From: Lepas anatifera
Taxonomy: Eukaryota > Arthropoda > Thecostraca > Lepadidae
NCBI GenBank assembly: GCA_034440635.1
Contig: JAOTON010001937.1
Span: forward strand, 62,001-126,000
Length of the DNA: 64,000 bases
Direction of reading: 5' to 3'
The notes under the pieces: generated by a model
What the model was told of the DNA's origin: nothing
Seen by the model: the letters and a program-made list of their open reading frames with translations, nothing else
Database searches by the model: none
Part shown: positions 32,846 to 44,039 of the stretch, piece by piece
Numbering within the stretch: position 1 is the stretch's first letter
Layout of the letters: every line of letters starts with the position of its first letter
Translations under genes and position numbers: made by a program

Positions 32846-33167
32846 ATTGGCTTGACGCAATATTTTTAGCACACTACTCATCTAATAGGAAGCCAGGGGT
32901 GCCATTCCAACGCCGCGTGGCTATCGAATGGTTTTATCCATATAACCAGAACAATTTTTAGGATCATCAATTCCCCCCCCCCACCCTTTTTGTCCAACAA
33001 TTTCCTGATCTCAGTCAAAATGGGAGTAAACCGTAAATTTGCATAACCAGCCGCTGCGGAAGGCAATGAGGAGCCCAAATTCGATAAGTTTTTGGTACTA
33101 ACGTGGAAAGTTTGCTGCCAGCATCAGGTTAAAGTTAGGCTGGGCCCTCACTTTTTGCCGGTGGCGA

Positions 33168-34173
33168 CGCTTACATATGCTACCATCACAATAATAAATA
33201 AAAAGGCTTAGCACTTCATACCGCCACACCAGCAACCAGTCTTACGCACTTTGACTACACCGTGTCCCGCCTAATCCACGAACGAACTCTTAGCGCTGAC
33301 AACTGCGTGTGAAACGAGAGCATCATGCAACTACACAGTCGCCACCCATCACCATCACTGGCCTATGTAAACCTGCTCAAACACTTTGGGGTTGTTTCTG
33401 TAGCAGCTAGGCGAAACAGCATGACCTCATGTTTGTCCGAAACATTCTGAGAGGGCGTATCTCTTCATCATCTCTTCTCCGGCATTCTACTTGCATGTCC
33501 CATCTCTGCTACCCGTCAGCAACCACGAACCCTGCTGGAAGTGCCGTCTTGATGCGCTACTTCCTTTTAGGTCATTTTAATTAAGGTCTTGTAGCGCTTC
33601 TGCTTTAATGCTGTGTATGTACATATTGTTCAATGTTTTATCTCCTGTACTTCGCCGTTTATTGGGGCCATCCCGTAGGTGATAACTCAAATAAATACAA
33701 ATACAAATACAAATGTCATGGTACTGGCTGGGATGTGGGCTTCCGGTCGGATGGAACAGGATGTTTGATTGGTTGTAGGCCAGCGTTCTTCTCCAGCGTT
33801 GTGATTACTTGATGCTGAGGCTGCTTTGCCGGGATTTAACGTAACTACGCGCTTTGTTTCGTCCTCGCACGATGGAGTAGACAGCCACGGGTGGAAATTT
33901 TTTAAAAACAATTTTGTGGATTGCCAATTTGGGACCAGAAGTAGGACAAAGTTATAATTATCGGGTGGTGTTTTGTCTTCTTTTCGTTAGGCGAGTTGGT
34001 CAATTTTAGTTAAAATGAACGCACCTCGCGCCCCCTGGGAATGACACTCTTTTAATTTTAAGTCATCTGTCTATTTCACTGGGGGGCCATTTCCGGGCAC
34101 TGGGGAGGGGGGTGGGGGCATTTCGGCCGACTGGGGGGGCGGCAAATGGCCCCCAGTTAACATGTTAAAAAAT
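33168..34173 (+). repeat. Left arm of a 4.5-kb inverted repeat
   Basis: Reverse complement of 36,887-37,677 apart from insertions. Inner edge is GTTAACATGTTAAAAAATGG, outer edge near ATGCTACCATCACAATAAT. This arm carries a LINE 3' end at 33,331-33,715. The opposite arm lacks it and instead has a hAT-like MITE. Confidence 0.8.
33331..33715 (+). mobile_element. 3' end of a non-LTR retrotransposon
   Basis: Present in one arm of the inverted repeat only. It ends in AAATAAATACAAATACAAAT, a short-repeat 3' tail typical of LINEs. Translation near the start resembles a decayed RT C-terminus (Arg/Ser-rich LLACPISATRQQPRTLLEVP). The target duplication is not clear. Confidence 0.7.
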
Positions 34174-36256
34174 GGTCTGCATCTGGGGGTTCCACCTAGC
34201 GTCCGAAATTCCCAGTTTTGATGCTGTGGGTGAGTTTTCTATCTCTCGTAAAAATCTACCCCTTTTGGAATCGGATTCCATTTGAACCAATATATTTTGT
34301 ATGTTCCTCAAAGCACCTGCATGACAAATTATAGGCATAATGTGCGAATGGACATTTATTGGCATGCCTGTCCATATGCAGCACAAATTCCGTTCAGAGA
34401 GAATCAAACATGGATATGGCATGCCTATTTTTCCTCTCTTACGGTCACCTAGCGGTGGGTTACCGAAACCCATCACCTATTTTCCCTCCAGAATGCGGCA
34501 GCTTTTCTGAGCTGAGACACTGAATTCACCCTTTCAAACCTGCTGAAACTGAAACCTGAGAACAATTGCACGGGAGCCAGACCCGACCCTGAAGCATGAA
34601 GTCATGCACTCAATATTTTGCATTCTCAGCAGGCGAGATACATGAACACCTGTCCACATATCGATGACAGAATATGCGTGCACGTCTGCGACACATATCA
34701 TAGCCTGTAAAGTATGGTTCTGTATACATGTCAATATCCTCTTCTAAGATATGAAACCTGCATCCTAGTTTTGCATATTTTTCCATGCCTTTATCAAACA
34801 CCTAAATTAGGCTGCCTGAGTTTCCATTTCAAACGTTCCAAGCTAAATAGACATAGTAAAAGGCAGCACCCCGTCAACTGGTAGATGTAAACCACCCCCC
34901 TGGCCAAAATGTGGGCATCGGTGTGTTGTGGAGATTCGAATGCCATCATTGATATCTGATTACAGAAATGGTTCTTATGACCTTTTCAGCATCGACGGTA
35001 GAACCTGAATGAGGGAACGTCTGCTTGAATTCATCGAGTGATGTGGAGTGAGTCCGGAAAGCCAGCTTTTCTAGCATTCTGAGCCAGTGGTAGGTTGGCA
35101 GGACTGGCTATACCCGAGTCATGGTCCATTTCCAAGAGCCGGCATTTATTGATTTTAGCTATGGGCCTGATTCGTTTGTGGGGCAGCCATCGATTACACC
35201 CACTGGGGGCGGAACTGTGGGGGGAGGAGAACACCGGGGCACGGTGGCCCCCTTAGATCAGAAATTTTAACATTAACCCAATGGCGCTGACTAGAAAAAA
35301 ATGGGAAGAAAAGCCCATGGTGCTCCCCTTGAATTGGGACGTTCCGCCGTCACTGATTACACCTGTTGCTGTCATGGATGTCATCCAAGATACTGCCGAA
35401 TGAGGAGAAATATAATGAAATCGGAGTGCCTGTAAGCAGACACCTCGAAAGTATTGCCAGCACATCCTTCAGAATCAGAATCAGTATATTCGACGAAGGT
35501 CCGCCGTTACAGAGGTTTTTCACGTGTCTCATCATTGAAGTAAAACATTCGCGCCTATGTAAGAGGAGGAAAATAGTAGGAAAACACATTTAACAACACA
35601 CATGCCCACTCACTTGCATTTGCTATTTCTGTTATGGACAGACCTGCGTAACACGACAGTGCAATAATTGAAATCCTTACAGTACTTACGACTCACCAGT
35701 TGAAAAATTCATGCTTAATGTTAAGAAGGTTTTGACTTCCAGGGCAATATCAAAGAAGGTAATAAGCTTCAGGCTTCCAAAACCAGGGCTGCAGAGCCCA
35801 TCGAGTGTGCTCTATTGTCTCCCAGTGGAAAAATATCAAATGTTTTTTTTCTAAAGCTAGAATTTGCGCTGAAAAGAATCATCAGACATTGGCAGCTTGG
35901 AATCCAGGAGGACTTTTGGCTAGGACAGCTGGGGCATTCCACGACAAAACGACGAAAAATCTTAAAATGGCGCCCTACATGTTAGATTGTGATGAAAGCT
36001 AGTCAACGGGTTTCTCTTGGGCGCTGATTCATGCTATGACATTTTCAGCCTTATAGGTACTTCCAGTGGTTTCTGAGTTCTTGCCTCCAGCAATTTTTCA
36101 ATATTATGGAAAAACCAATTTTTAAGCAGCTGTATCACAAAGCTGATGATGATATCTGTGTAAAAACATAGGTCCTAAGAATCATTTTTAGGCATAAATA
36201 ACATTTTTTATTGGTGTCAAAGTGAAAAGACACAAGTTTACCAGCTACCAATGCTC
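34174..36256. other. Interior of the inverted repeat; no gene
   Basis: No recognisable protein. At 35,930 a solitary GGGGCATTCCACGACAAAAC matches the left terminus of the 2.8-kb TIR family, without a visible partner end. It is probably a truncated third member. Confidence 0.5.
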
Positions 36257-36660
36257 TGGTCATTTATTTATTTATTCACCTCATATGAGCGACAGGTGCT
36301 TGCCCCCAGTAAAGGCTCAAGTCAGGGATAAAATCAGATCTCCTAGAATTACATATAACACACGTGTTAAAATAGCTTGACATTCAAGTCAGGTACCAGC
36401 TATGACTGCCTAAGAAGACCCTTTCAGAAGATATTTAGGATCATAAATACATGTATGTACTGCATAAGAGATTGTACCTATACAAAGGTACGATATAGAA
36501 ATCTTAACAAAAATAAAAAACTTATCTAAAAAGATAACAATAAAATCAGGCGGTAGGTACCTACCGCCTGAAACATTTCCGAACTTGCGATTTGAACTGC
36601 CCTGATGAGATTCTACATGGATCAGCAAATGGACAGGCGAGCATGAAATCATTAAAGGCA
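36257..36660 (-). pseudogene. 3' end of a LINE, minus strand
   Basis: Read on the minus strand: a decayed RT C-terminus (RISSGQFKSQVRKCF, near 36,580-36,625), then a 3' UTR with GAGCCTTTACTGGGGGCAAG and CACCTGTCGCTCATATGAGG, then GTGAATAAATAAATAAAT. That layout is typical of arthropod LINE 3' ends. Coding potential is lost. Confidence 0.55.
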
Positions 36661-36886
36661 GCGGCTTAATTTTATGATGGATTTTGAGCTGACATAGAAG
36701 TTTTGTAGAGCGTGTTGAGAAACCACTATTTCTTTATTTAATTTCCCCCAAAGTTCTCGGCATAAAATTTCCGCCAGCTTTAAAGCTCAAAGTAAAGGGG
36801 CTTATTGTCTAATTTCAGACCCTGGAGGAATACTTTCCATGTGGTTGCAGCAATCTGATTGGTCTGAAGCCCTACGCCTTGCCCAC

Positions 36887-37677
36887 CGGGCCATTTTTTA
36901 ACATGTTAACTGGGGGCCATTTGCCCCCAGTCGGCCGAAAAGCCCCTCAAGTGCCCGGAAATTGGCCCCCAGTAAAATGGACTGGAGATAAGTGAAAATG
37001 GATCAAACACAAAGTCACCTAACGAAAATAAGACAGAACACCACCCAATAATAATAATTGTGTTCTATTGCTCGGCCTAAATTGACAATCAACAAAACTT
37101 GTGTTAAAACATTTCCACCAGTGGCTGTCTACTCCACCGCGCAAAAACGGAATATGGCGCGTAGTTACGGGAAATCTCGGCAAAGCAGCCTCAGCATCAA
37201 CTAATTACAGCCCTGGAGCCTACAGCCAATCAAACATCGTGTTCTATCCGACCAGAAGCCCACGCCCCAGCCAGTACCATGGGATTGCATGATGCTCTCA
37301 TTTTACACGCAGTCAGTTGTCAGCGCTCAGAGCCCGTTCGTGGGACACAGTGTAGCCAAAGCGCTTTAGACTGGTTGCTGAGTGGCGGCATAGGCGGATC
37401 CAGGGGGCGGGGGCACGTCCCCCATCAACCCTCGGCCCCCCTGAAGGTCGATGGCCCCCTGAAATGTCGCTTCCCACCCCCAGGATGCGAAAGTCGGCTC
37501 CCACCGATAGGATTTCGCCCACCTGATATCTTTTGCCGGTCAAAGTGGCGCCCTCCTGGTCCGGATGGCGCCCCCGTCCGGATGGCGCCCCCGGAAAGTC
37601 CCCCGATCGCAATCCTACCCCTAGTGTGGCGGTGTGAAATGCTGAGCCTATTTACTTAATATTGTGGTGGTAGCAAA
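36887..37677 (-). repeat. Right arm of the 4.5-kb inverted repeat
   Basis: Begins CCATTTTTTAACATGTTAAC and runs as the reverse complement of 33,168-34,173. It is interrupted by a hAT-like MITE at 37,389-37,624; arm similarity resumes after it (GGTGTGAAATGCTGAGCC). Confidence 0.8.
37389..37624. mobile_element. hAT-like MITE with CATAGGCGGATCCAG end
   Basis: The left terminus is intact; the right terminus is degenerate. Flanks AGTGGCGG (37,381-37,388) and TGTGGCGG (37,625-37,632) match at 7 of 8. The unoccupied inverted arm reads through this site with one CCGCCACA, confirming the duplication. The interior matches the MITE at 14,234-14,506 in reverse complement. Confidence 0.8.
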
Positions 37678-37789
37678 CGTGAAATTTATATTGAGGTCTC
37701 TGCATCAATTTTTCTGTAAAGTTGAAAGCTGTTAGTTGGTCTTTCTCATCGATTCCTCGATGTTGAAAATTGGAAGAGATTATATATTC

Positions 37790-37905
37790 GGCCACAGTCC
37801 TTCGTCAGAATCATCAAACTGGCTCCCGAGAAACCCATCCAACAGGGAAAGAGTTGGCAGCGCCATATGACCGTGGCAGTTGGTGCGTCGATAAGCCTAA
37901 ACAAT
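37790..37905 (+). mobile_element. SINE-like fragment related to 18,678-18,779
   Basis: ATCCAACAGGGAAAGAGTTG then GGCAGTTGGTGCGTCGATAA follows the same order and spacing as the insertion in the dead LINE. Limits are approximate. Confidence 0.65.
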
Positions 37906-38205
37906 TATTAACTGGTTTTTGCACTACATTGCCTCGATGATGTTGACATGGACCGCCACACAGGGGAGCGGCCAGGGGCACGTGCCCCCATCGGTGCCAG
38001 AGTGCCCTTTGATTGCTAGGCCGTGTACCCCGTTTGGCTGTGCCGCTCGGAATTTAGTGCCCTACGCCGTTGAACCTAGATGCAACTAAACCGCATGTGG
38101 TGATTAAAACTATTGTTTAACAATTTAGTACCTTTTTGGTCAGGTTGGACATTCTGTCGCGTTTCCAAGCACTCAAAAAAGTATGGGCACCTAATCCGTA
38201 TCCAT

Positions 38206-39092
38206 TTAACCCTCGCCCCTGTGGGGGAAGGGGAGTGTCCGAACATCCACCTCGGGTTTTTCCGGCGGCACAAAAAACCAATGCGAAGCGCCACCGTGCT
38301 TGGAACACCTTATCCTTAATCAATTCCACAACTTTACTCAGAATTAAAAGGTTGGGTCATTCTAGGTCAGGTCACCAGTGCAGGTCAAGTGACCTCACCT
38401 TCAAAAATGTTTCGGGGAAGCATAAGTAAGAAATGGGTGAGTCTACCGGATTGAAACTTATTTCACATAATGGGTCTATCGAGTTCTAAAAAATGTATTC
38501 TGGGATTTTTCATATCGATGACCTAAGGCAAAGTACGGACCATAACCTCTTCATCGGATATACATGGGAAAAACAAATTGGGCTGTATTTGTGTATTTAC
38601 AGCTGAAAATACCTTTATACCTTTATATTCTCCAAATCGTAGTATCCTGGGCCCCTTTCCAGGTCCATATTAAATTTTTTACCTGTGACCTCTGAGAGGT
38701 CTTCTGGGGCTTAAGCATTTCAGACTTTGGTCAATAACTTTGCACGAAATGATGACCAAGTTTTTATTGTTGATGTCATTGCGTGTGGATTGCTACCCCG
38801 AGTCGATTGATATGCATATTGATTATGCTAGGTTAAAAAGTGAGCTTGGCCTGACCTGAGGTCAGGTCATTTTTGTGTTTTGACCTGGTATGGTCACATT
38901 ATACATCATTCGATTCACCGTGACAAGAGGAAACAAATGGTCCCTAAAAATGATTCTAACTCAACTCAGATGCCAAAGCCCAAAAACTCTACTCAAAATG
39001 CCACCTTCTTTGACCTTTCATGACCTCAATATTGACCTGAGCCAAAAAGTGACTGATATAGTTTCTTCATGAATTTGTTCGAGCTATCCACG
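38206..39092 (-). mobile_element. AGGTCA-rich TTAA element, copy E4, reversed and truncated
   Basis: TTAACCCTCGCCCCTGTGGG at 38,206 is the right terminus of the E7-type member in reverse. Inside are GACCTGAGGTCAGGTCA-type clusters near 38,850 and a segment matching the E7 left part (GAAGAAACTACGTCAGTCAC in reverse). It ends at about 39,092, where CAGTGGCGTAGCCAGG, another transposon-like terminus, begins. Confidence 0.7.
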
Positions 39093-40885
39093 ACAGTGGC
39101 GTAGCCAGGATTCGGCCAAGGGGGTCCGACTACCGTCGGGGGGCCCCCAGGCCGGGGGGGCCCCTTAGTAGTCGGGGCCCATCTCCTATATGTGTCGTAT
39201 AATATTTTGGCATTATAACATTTACACGACGGAAATTTTTCTATCCATTTTTAAGTGTTTGTTATTATTTTGTTTATAGTTTGCTTTTTCTCGATCCGAC
39301 CAAGTGTTGGTAAATTTAGGTCACCAAATATTAAGGCTGGCCCATACCTATATGACAGCGTGGCTATAATAACAGTTTGGTGGCACATTTCGGGAAATCA
39401 AATGTTGCTGCGTGCATGATATTAACCTGACTTTACCTCAATTCACTCTGGTAATCAGCTATGAAGTCATTGAAGGTCAGTCGTTTTGGGTACGAATAAA
39501 TGGTCTTCTACGGAAAATGATTACCAATTTTTTCCGGGTGTCGAATTAATGAACTCTCTAATCAGAAAGTTTCCAAAGAAATGAAAAAAAATGAATAAAA
39601 ATACAAGGGATATGGTGGATGGTGGTGTATTCCAGACGTCATATAACGTCTATTCCCCGGAAAGATCCTGATGAATTCACCACTGTTACTTTCTTACCCT
39701 TGCTATGTTGTAAATAAGCAAATTACCAAAACAATAGGCCCCTGAGATAACTATTGCCTTGGATTACTCTGTCATTGTTATGTTAAACCTTGCATAACTA
39801 TTTTTCTTTTTGGGATTATGCTTATCAATGTGTGTCATTTTCCTTATTTTTCTGGTTTCGTACGAAAATATTTGAAAGTTTTTTTATTTCAGAATATTTA
39901 GGACGGTAGTTATTGGGACTAAGCTAATAGATTGAAAACCAGCTGAAGTTCCAAAATCCCTGTTCGATTTGCTATTATGGATGCTAAAATTAGATTAATT
40001 TTTGCCTTTCCTTCAGTAATGGTACGCATATACATAATAACATACCTGATCGATATGTTTCAATTTATCTTTTTGGTACGCAATGGGAATATATAAATTT
40101 TTCCGAGGCATATAATTTTCGAAATCTTCTTTGAGCCTAGGATCTCAAGCGATATCTCTGGATTGTATTCTAAAATCTAAAGGAAACGGAAAGGAAAAAG
40201 GACGCTCAATAAAAAGGATATATGAGCGTGCCCCAGATGCTATATAAAACCTATTCCATGGACAGTGCTACTGATGAAACCGCTCACTTACTCCTCCCTA
40301 GCCATTGGTTGGAGATCCCGGGGGCTTGGGGAGGTGAGTACTTCCTTGGACTTTAGGTCTCTGATAGGCTTTGTACAGGGCTTGTATTGCTATGCCAGTG
40401 TTAAGCCATCCAGGACCATCACCCACCGCCCCCGCCCACCTGACTCCTGGTAAATAATTACAAATTTAGCTTGTCTGATAAAAACGGCGTGGAAGGCGAT
40501 CTCATTTCACTCAAAAAAGTTTTCACGAGCTCCAAGTGGATCATTGCCCTAGTATCGTTTTACAAGCGTTCATTTCTTGTTAGCAACCAATTAAACCAGC
40601 CGCTCACAATGTTCCAGCTTTTTTGTAACAAGCCCCCCTCGAGAGAGCCCTAGTTCACTAGTATTTAACCACGTCACAGCTATGACGGGGGATCGGCTAG
40701 CGTAAAAGCCACGTGCTGTGACGAGGCTCCGGCCCTCGTTAACAAGGAACGCTGGAGCCTGCGATTATGATTGGTTGCGCATCGGGCGGGCTTCGCTCTC
40801 ATTCGCTAGGCAGCAGTCCAGTACTCGCGCCAAATGTGTTTGTCAGTCATTCTTCGTTCTGCTTTCGCGCCGGGATTCGTGTTAT
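39093..40885. other. No gene; solitary TIR-like start at 39,095
   Basis: CAGTGGCGTAGCCAGGATTC followed by G/C runs looks like one end of a DNA transposon without a visible partner. The remainder is AT-rich. Near 40,641-40,860 GC rises without a recognisable gene. Confidence 0.4.
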
Positions 40886-40923
40886 CTGCTGCTCCTCCAA
40901 AGTTTGTTTTGGAGGAGCAGCAG
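40886..40923. other. Perfect 16-bp hairpin
   Basis: CTGCTGCTCCTCCAAA (40,886-40,901) and its exact reverse complement (40,908-40,923) flank a 6-base loop. It lies just outside the 3' side of a minus-strand RT relic. Function unknown. Confidence 0.9.
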
Positions 40924-40939
40924 AAATTAATTGAAATAA

Positions 40940-41345
40940 ATAAATGATAATGAAAAAATTATCTGTTACTGCCAGAATAGCGGTTTCCGTTGAATGAAGA
41001 CGACGGAAGCCATGTTGAGACTCAGAAAGCAAATAGTTAGGAGTCTAAATAGTACGATAACTGCTGGTGAACAATTCTTTGTTATTTTTGCGAGGCATGG
41101 TACTAGTGATATAGGCCTGAATGAAGAAGGATCGCTGAGAGTTCCCGTTCCTTTAAATATAGGCTCAATGACAGCTAGTTTCCATGAATCTGGGACAGAA
41201 CCAGTTACTAAACTGGTGTTCACATTGCACAGTACAACGTGAGCAACGGCGTCAAAACACTTTTTTAGAAATGTCATCGGAAAACCATCTGATCCGCAGG
41301 CACGGCTATCCTCGCTACAGTGAGGCGCAGCTCATGTCACTGGCT
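40940..41345 (-). pseudogene. CR1/L2-like reverse transcriptase N-terminal fragment, minus strand
   Basis: Minus-strand blocks in order: CGSDGFPMTFLKKCFDAVAH, VPDSWKLAVIEPIFKGTG, DPSSFRPISLVPCLAKI, then in another frame LSESQHGFRRLHSTETAI. These are RT fingers-region motifs usually read as GPDGIP, P..WK.A.V.PIFKKG, NYRPISLL and Q.GFR.GHST. A frameshift lies between the last two, and the palm domain is missing. The 5' side stops at a TIR end at 41,349. Confidence 0.8.
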
Positions 41346-41348
41346 GTA

Positions 41349-44018
41349 CCAGGGGCGTAGGAACGGTTTGAAAAGTGGGGGGGCAACCTTAGAGGGGGAC
41401 CATCTTAAGGGATCCCCAGCCCACGGGGGCCCATAATCATAAACAGTTTTAAATAACTCGTTTTGTGTTAGTAAGGCACGCATGCACACTAGGCTGTCAA
41501 GAGATGACAAATTGAGAAATTGAATTTGGCCGTATGATTGATAGTTGTATTATGATCTAATAAATAAAAAAAATTACGTATACTCTTTTTTAATAAGAAA
41601 TACCTTTTTAAGCTTCTTCGGATAATTTTAATCATTTTTTTAGCAAGAATGCGTTTTTTTATATTTACAGATGTTTAGGCCTTTTCATCATATCTAAAAA
41701 ATTAAAAACTTTAGAAAACTACAAACAATGATTTGATACCAAATGGCCTCACTTAGCTATGCCTAATAAACATTTGATTACTTATTTAATGACAAAAATG
41801 GAAGCATTTCTTTAGTTTTGTACGGATCCCTTCTTTACAGCATTATATATTGATTTAGGGAAAGGGTGGCCACGATAAACCCACCTAGCTGTATTTCGAT
41901 GCATAAAATTCAGAGTTCGAGTATGACTGCAAGTGCAATTATTTATAGTGCAATTATTGCAATTATTGTGCAAGTGCAATTATTGTTATTATGCTGAAGA
42001 GGTCCAGCTTGCCTTTGATCCTTGGCACGAGTTTCATGTGCTAGATCCTTCGCCGCTCTTGTGCTGGGACCATGGACTGCAGCGCAAGCTGCTGGCAAGA
42101 CTCAAGGAGCTCGTCACCTTTATTACCAAGTTCCAATTTCCCTACTAACTCCAGATGAAGATTAGCAACAACTTAGTACAAAGTCCCAGAAACGTCCTAT
42201 TCTAGCTCTCCTGCCTCTGGATCCAGCCCTAGATGGTGCAATTGACTGTCATGCCGACTGTGTGCTCCTCTGAATGGTTCGCTCACTCCGAGGAGATCCT
42301 GATGACCATGGCATGCTCTGCAGCGAGGAGGAGGAGGAGAGGAGCATCACCTTCCACAAGATCATCTCTATCAGAGGGAGCAAGAGGTGGGGAACACCCA
42401 GCCCCTCCAACAGCGAGCCCAGATCACTGGATGTGACGTCACACCTCGTAGCGTATAACATGGGAAAATTAAATGATTAAATTTCCAAATTTTTGCAAAA
42501 AGAGGCCCAGAATCGAAGGTGAAATGATTATCTATTTTATTTGGGATAAACTTGATCACCGTGTATTCTCACAAATTCGTAAGCGGGCAGTGCCATTAGC
42601 AGCAGTTTGTCACACGGCCCAAAGGAGAAGGAATTCCTCCACGCCCGTGTGACGTCACTCGGGCGTGGACGAATCCCTCTTGAACGTACCTTTAAGTAAA
42701 GACGTATTGGGGAACACCTCCCTCAGGCTGCAGCCCCTTCCCTACGTCAACACACAGATGACCACCCTCAAGAAGATGTTTATCTGAGACGGGGCCACCG
42801 AGCCCATCATCACCTGCAGCTTGATCAAATCCAAGTTCCCAGGGTTCATGGGAAAGCCCATGGAGGTAGAGCACTTCGTCTGCCACACGCAGGCCATGGA
42901 GCTGACTCTAGCTGCCACGTCTGTAAAGCAAATGACAGCTGCCAGTTCTGTCTCTCGTGCTGGGAGAAGGGTGGCTGTATCAGGCAGTGGGCCCAGCGCG
43001 TCAAACAGATGTCCAGGATCAACAGCAAGCAGGAAGTCCTCGGCATCACAAAGTGGGCCATCAAGTAGATGGAACTTGCAATTAATCGGGAAACTCTGTA
43101 TTTTAGGCCTCGAAATACAGCTAGACTATTGTGACCATCCTTTTGCCTGAATCAATCCCTACTGCTCTAAAGGAGTCCGTAATTACCTAAATAGTGGTTC
43201 TCGTTTGTGTCACGAAATAGGTGATTCAAAGCTATCTAGGCATAGATAATTGTAGTCATTTGACATTAAGGCACTGTCTGTGGTTTTCAAAATATTGTTT
43301 CATATTTTGTAAAGGCAGTAAAAAAGCTGAAACATTGCGAAACATCTGCAAATATAAAACAAACATGAACTTGGTGAAAATGGTAAAAATGCCCTCAAAA
43401 ACCTAAAAATTCATTTTTCAGCCCGAAACGGGATAGGTATAAAAGCTTAAACTAGTTTTGTTTTTGATTATGGTTTATTATACCACTATAGAACTGGAAA
43501 TCATGGGTCAAAATATCATTTCCCAAATTTTCATACATTGGCACAACCTATTGCCCATCAACATGCACTAGGTATTTCCATACATGACTTCTTACGCTCT
43601 TTCTCGCCGTTTCCTTTCATTGAATAGTTCCGTGTTGTTTTTTCCATTTCGTAGTGGAATACGGCAGGTCTCGTCACGCCTTTCGATGGCTGAGTGACGT
43701 CTGTTGCTCGGCATTTGGTGAGGGGTGCATACAAATTCATACTTTGTGTTGGGAGCAATATAGGATGGATTTGATTGGGTCCAATTCTCGGGGCTCATTT
43801 GGAAACAGGTAGTAGGTGCCTTGACCTTTTCCAAGAAGCGCTGCTTCAAGGGGGCGCGTACTACGGAACTGGAACTTTCCCAGACAAGGTATCGGGCTAG
43901 TTCGGGTTTCTATTTTAATATTACAGTTGCTTATATTTGTATATTTGTTGCGGTGGCCCACCACAGGAGAGTGGGGGCACAGTACCCCCTGGCCCCCTGT
44001 TCCTATGCCTATGCCGCT
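41349..44018 (+). mobile_element. Probable decayed DNA transposon with GGCGTAGGAAC termini
   Basis: CCAGGGGCGTAGGAACGG at the left is mirrored by CTGTTCCTATGCCTATG at the right (about 44,000-44,017). Inside, 42,694-43,080 (+) reads coding-like despite a stop: TEPIITCSLIKSKFPGFMGK then MEVEHFVCHTQAMELTLAAT. I associate the HTQA segment loosely with transposase-like proteins of invertebrate DNA transposons; this is recollection, not a search. No target duplication was confirmed. The right end is duplicated at 45,815-45,940. Confidence 0.4.
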
Positions 44019-44039
44019 CAGAGGCCGTTAAATCATCTT

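Larger units (their letters stand above)
29670..32985. repeat. Segment paralogous to 13,257-14,160, interrupted by a 2.8-kb element
   Basis: 29,670-30,036 and 32,850-32,985 together match the paralogue. The junction is TTTGATATTG then element then ATTGGCTTGACGC, versus TTTGATATTGACTTGACGA in the uninterrupted copy. The duplicated ATTG therefore belongs to the target. Confidence 0.85.
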
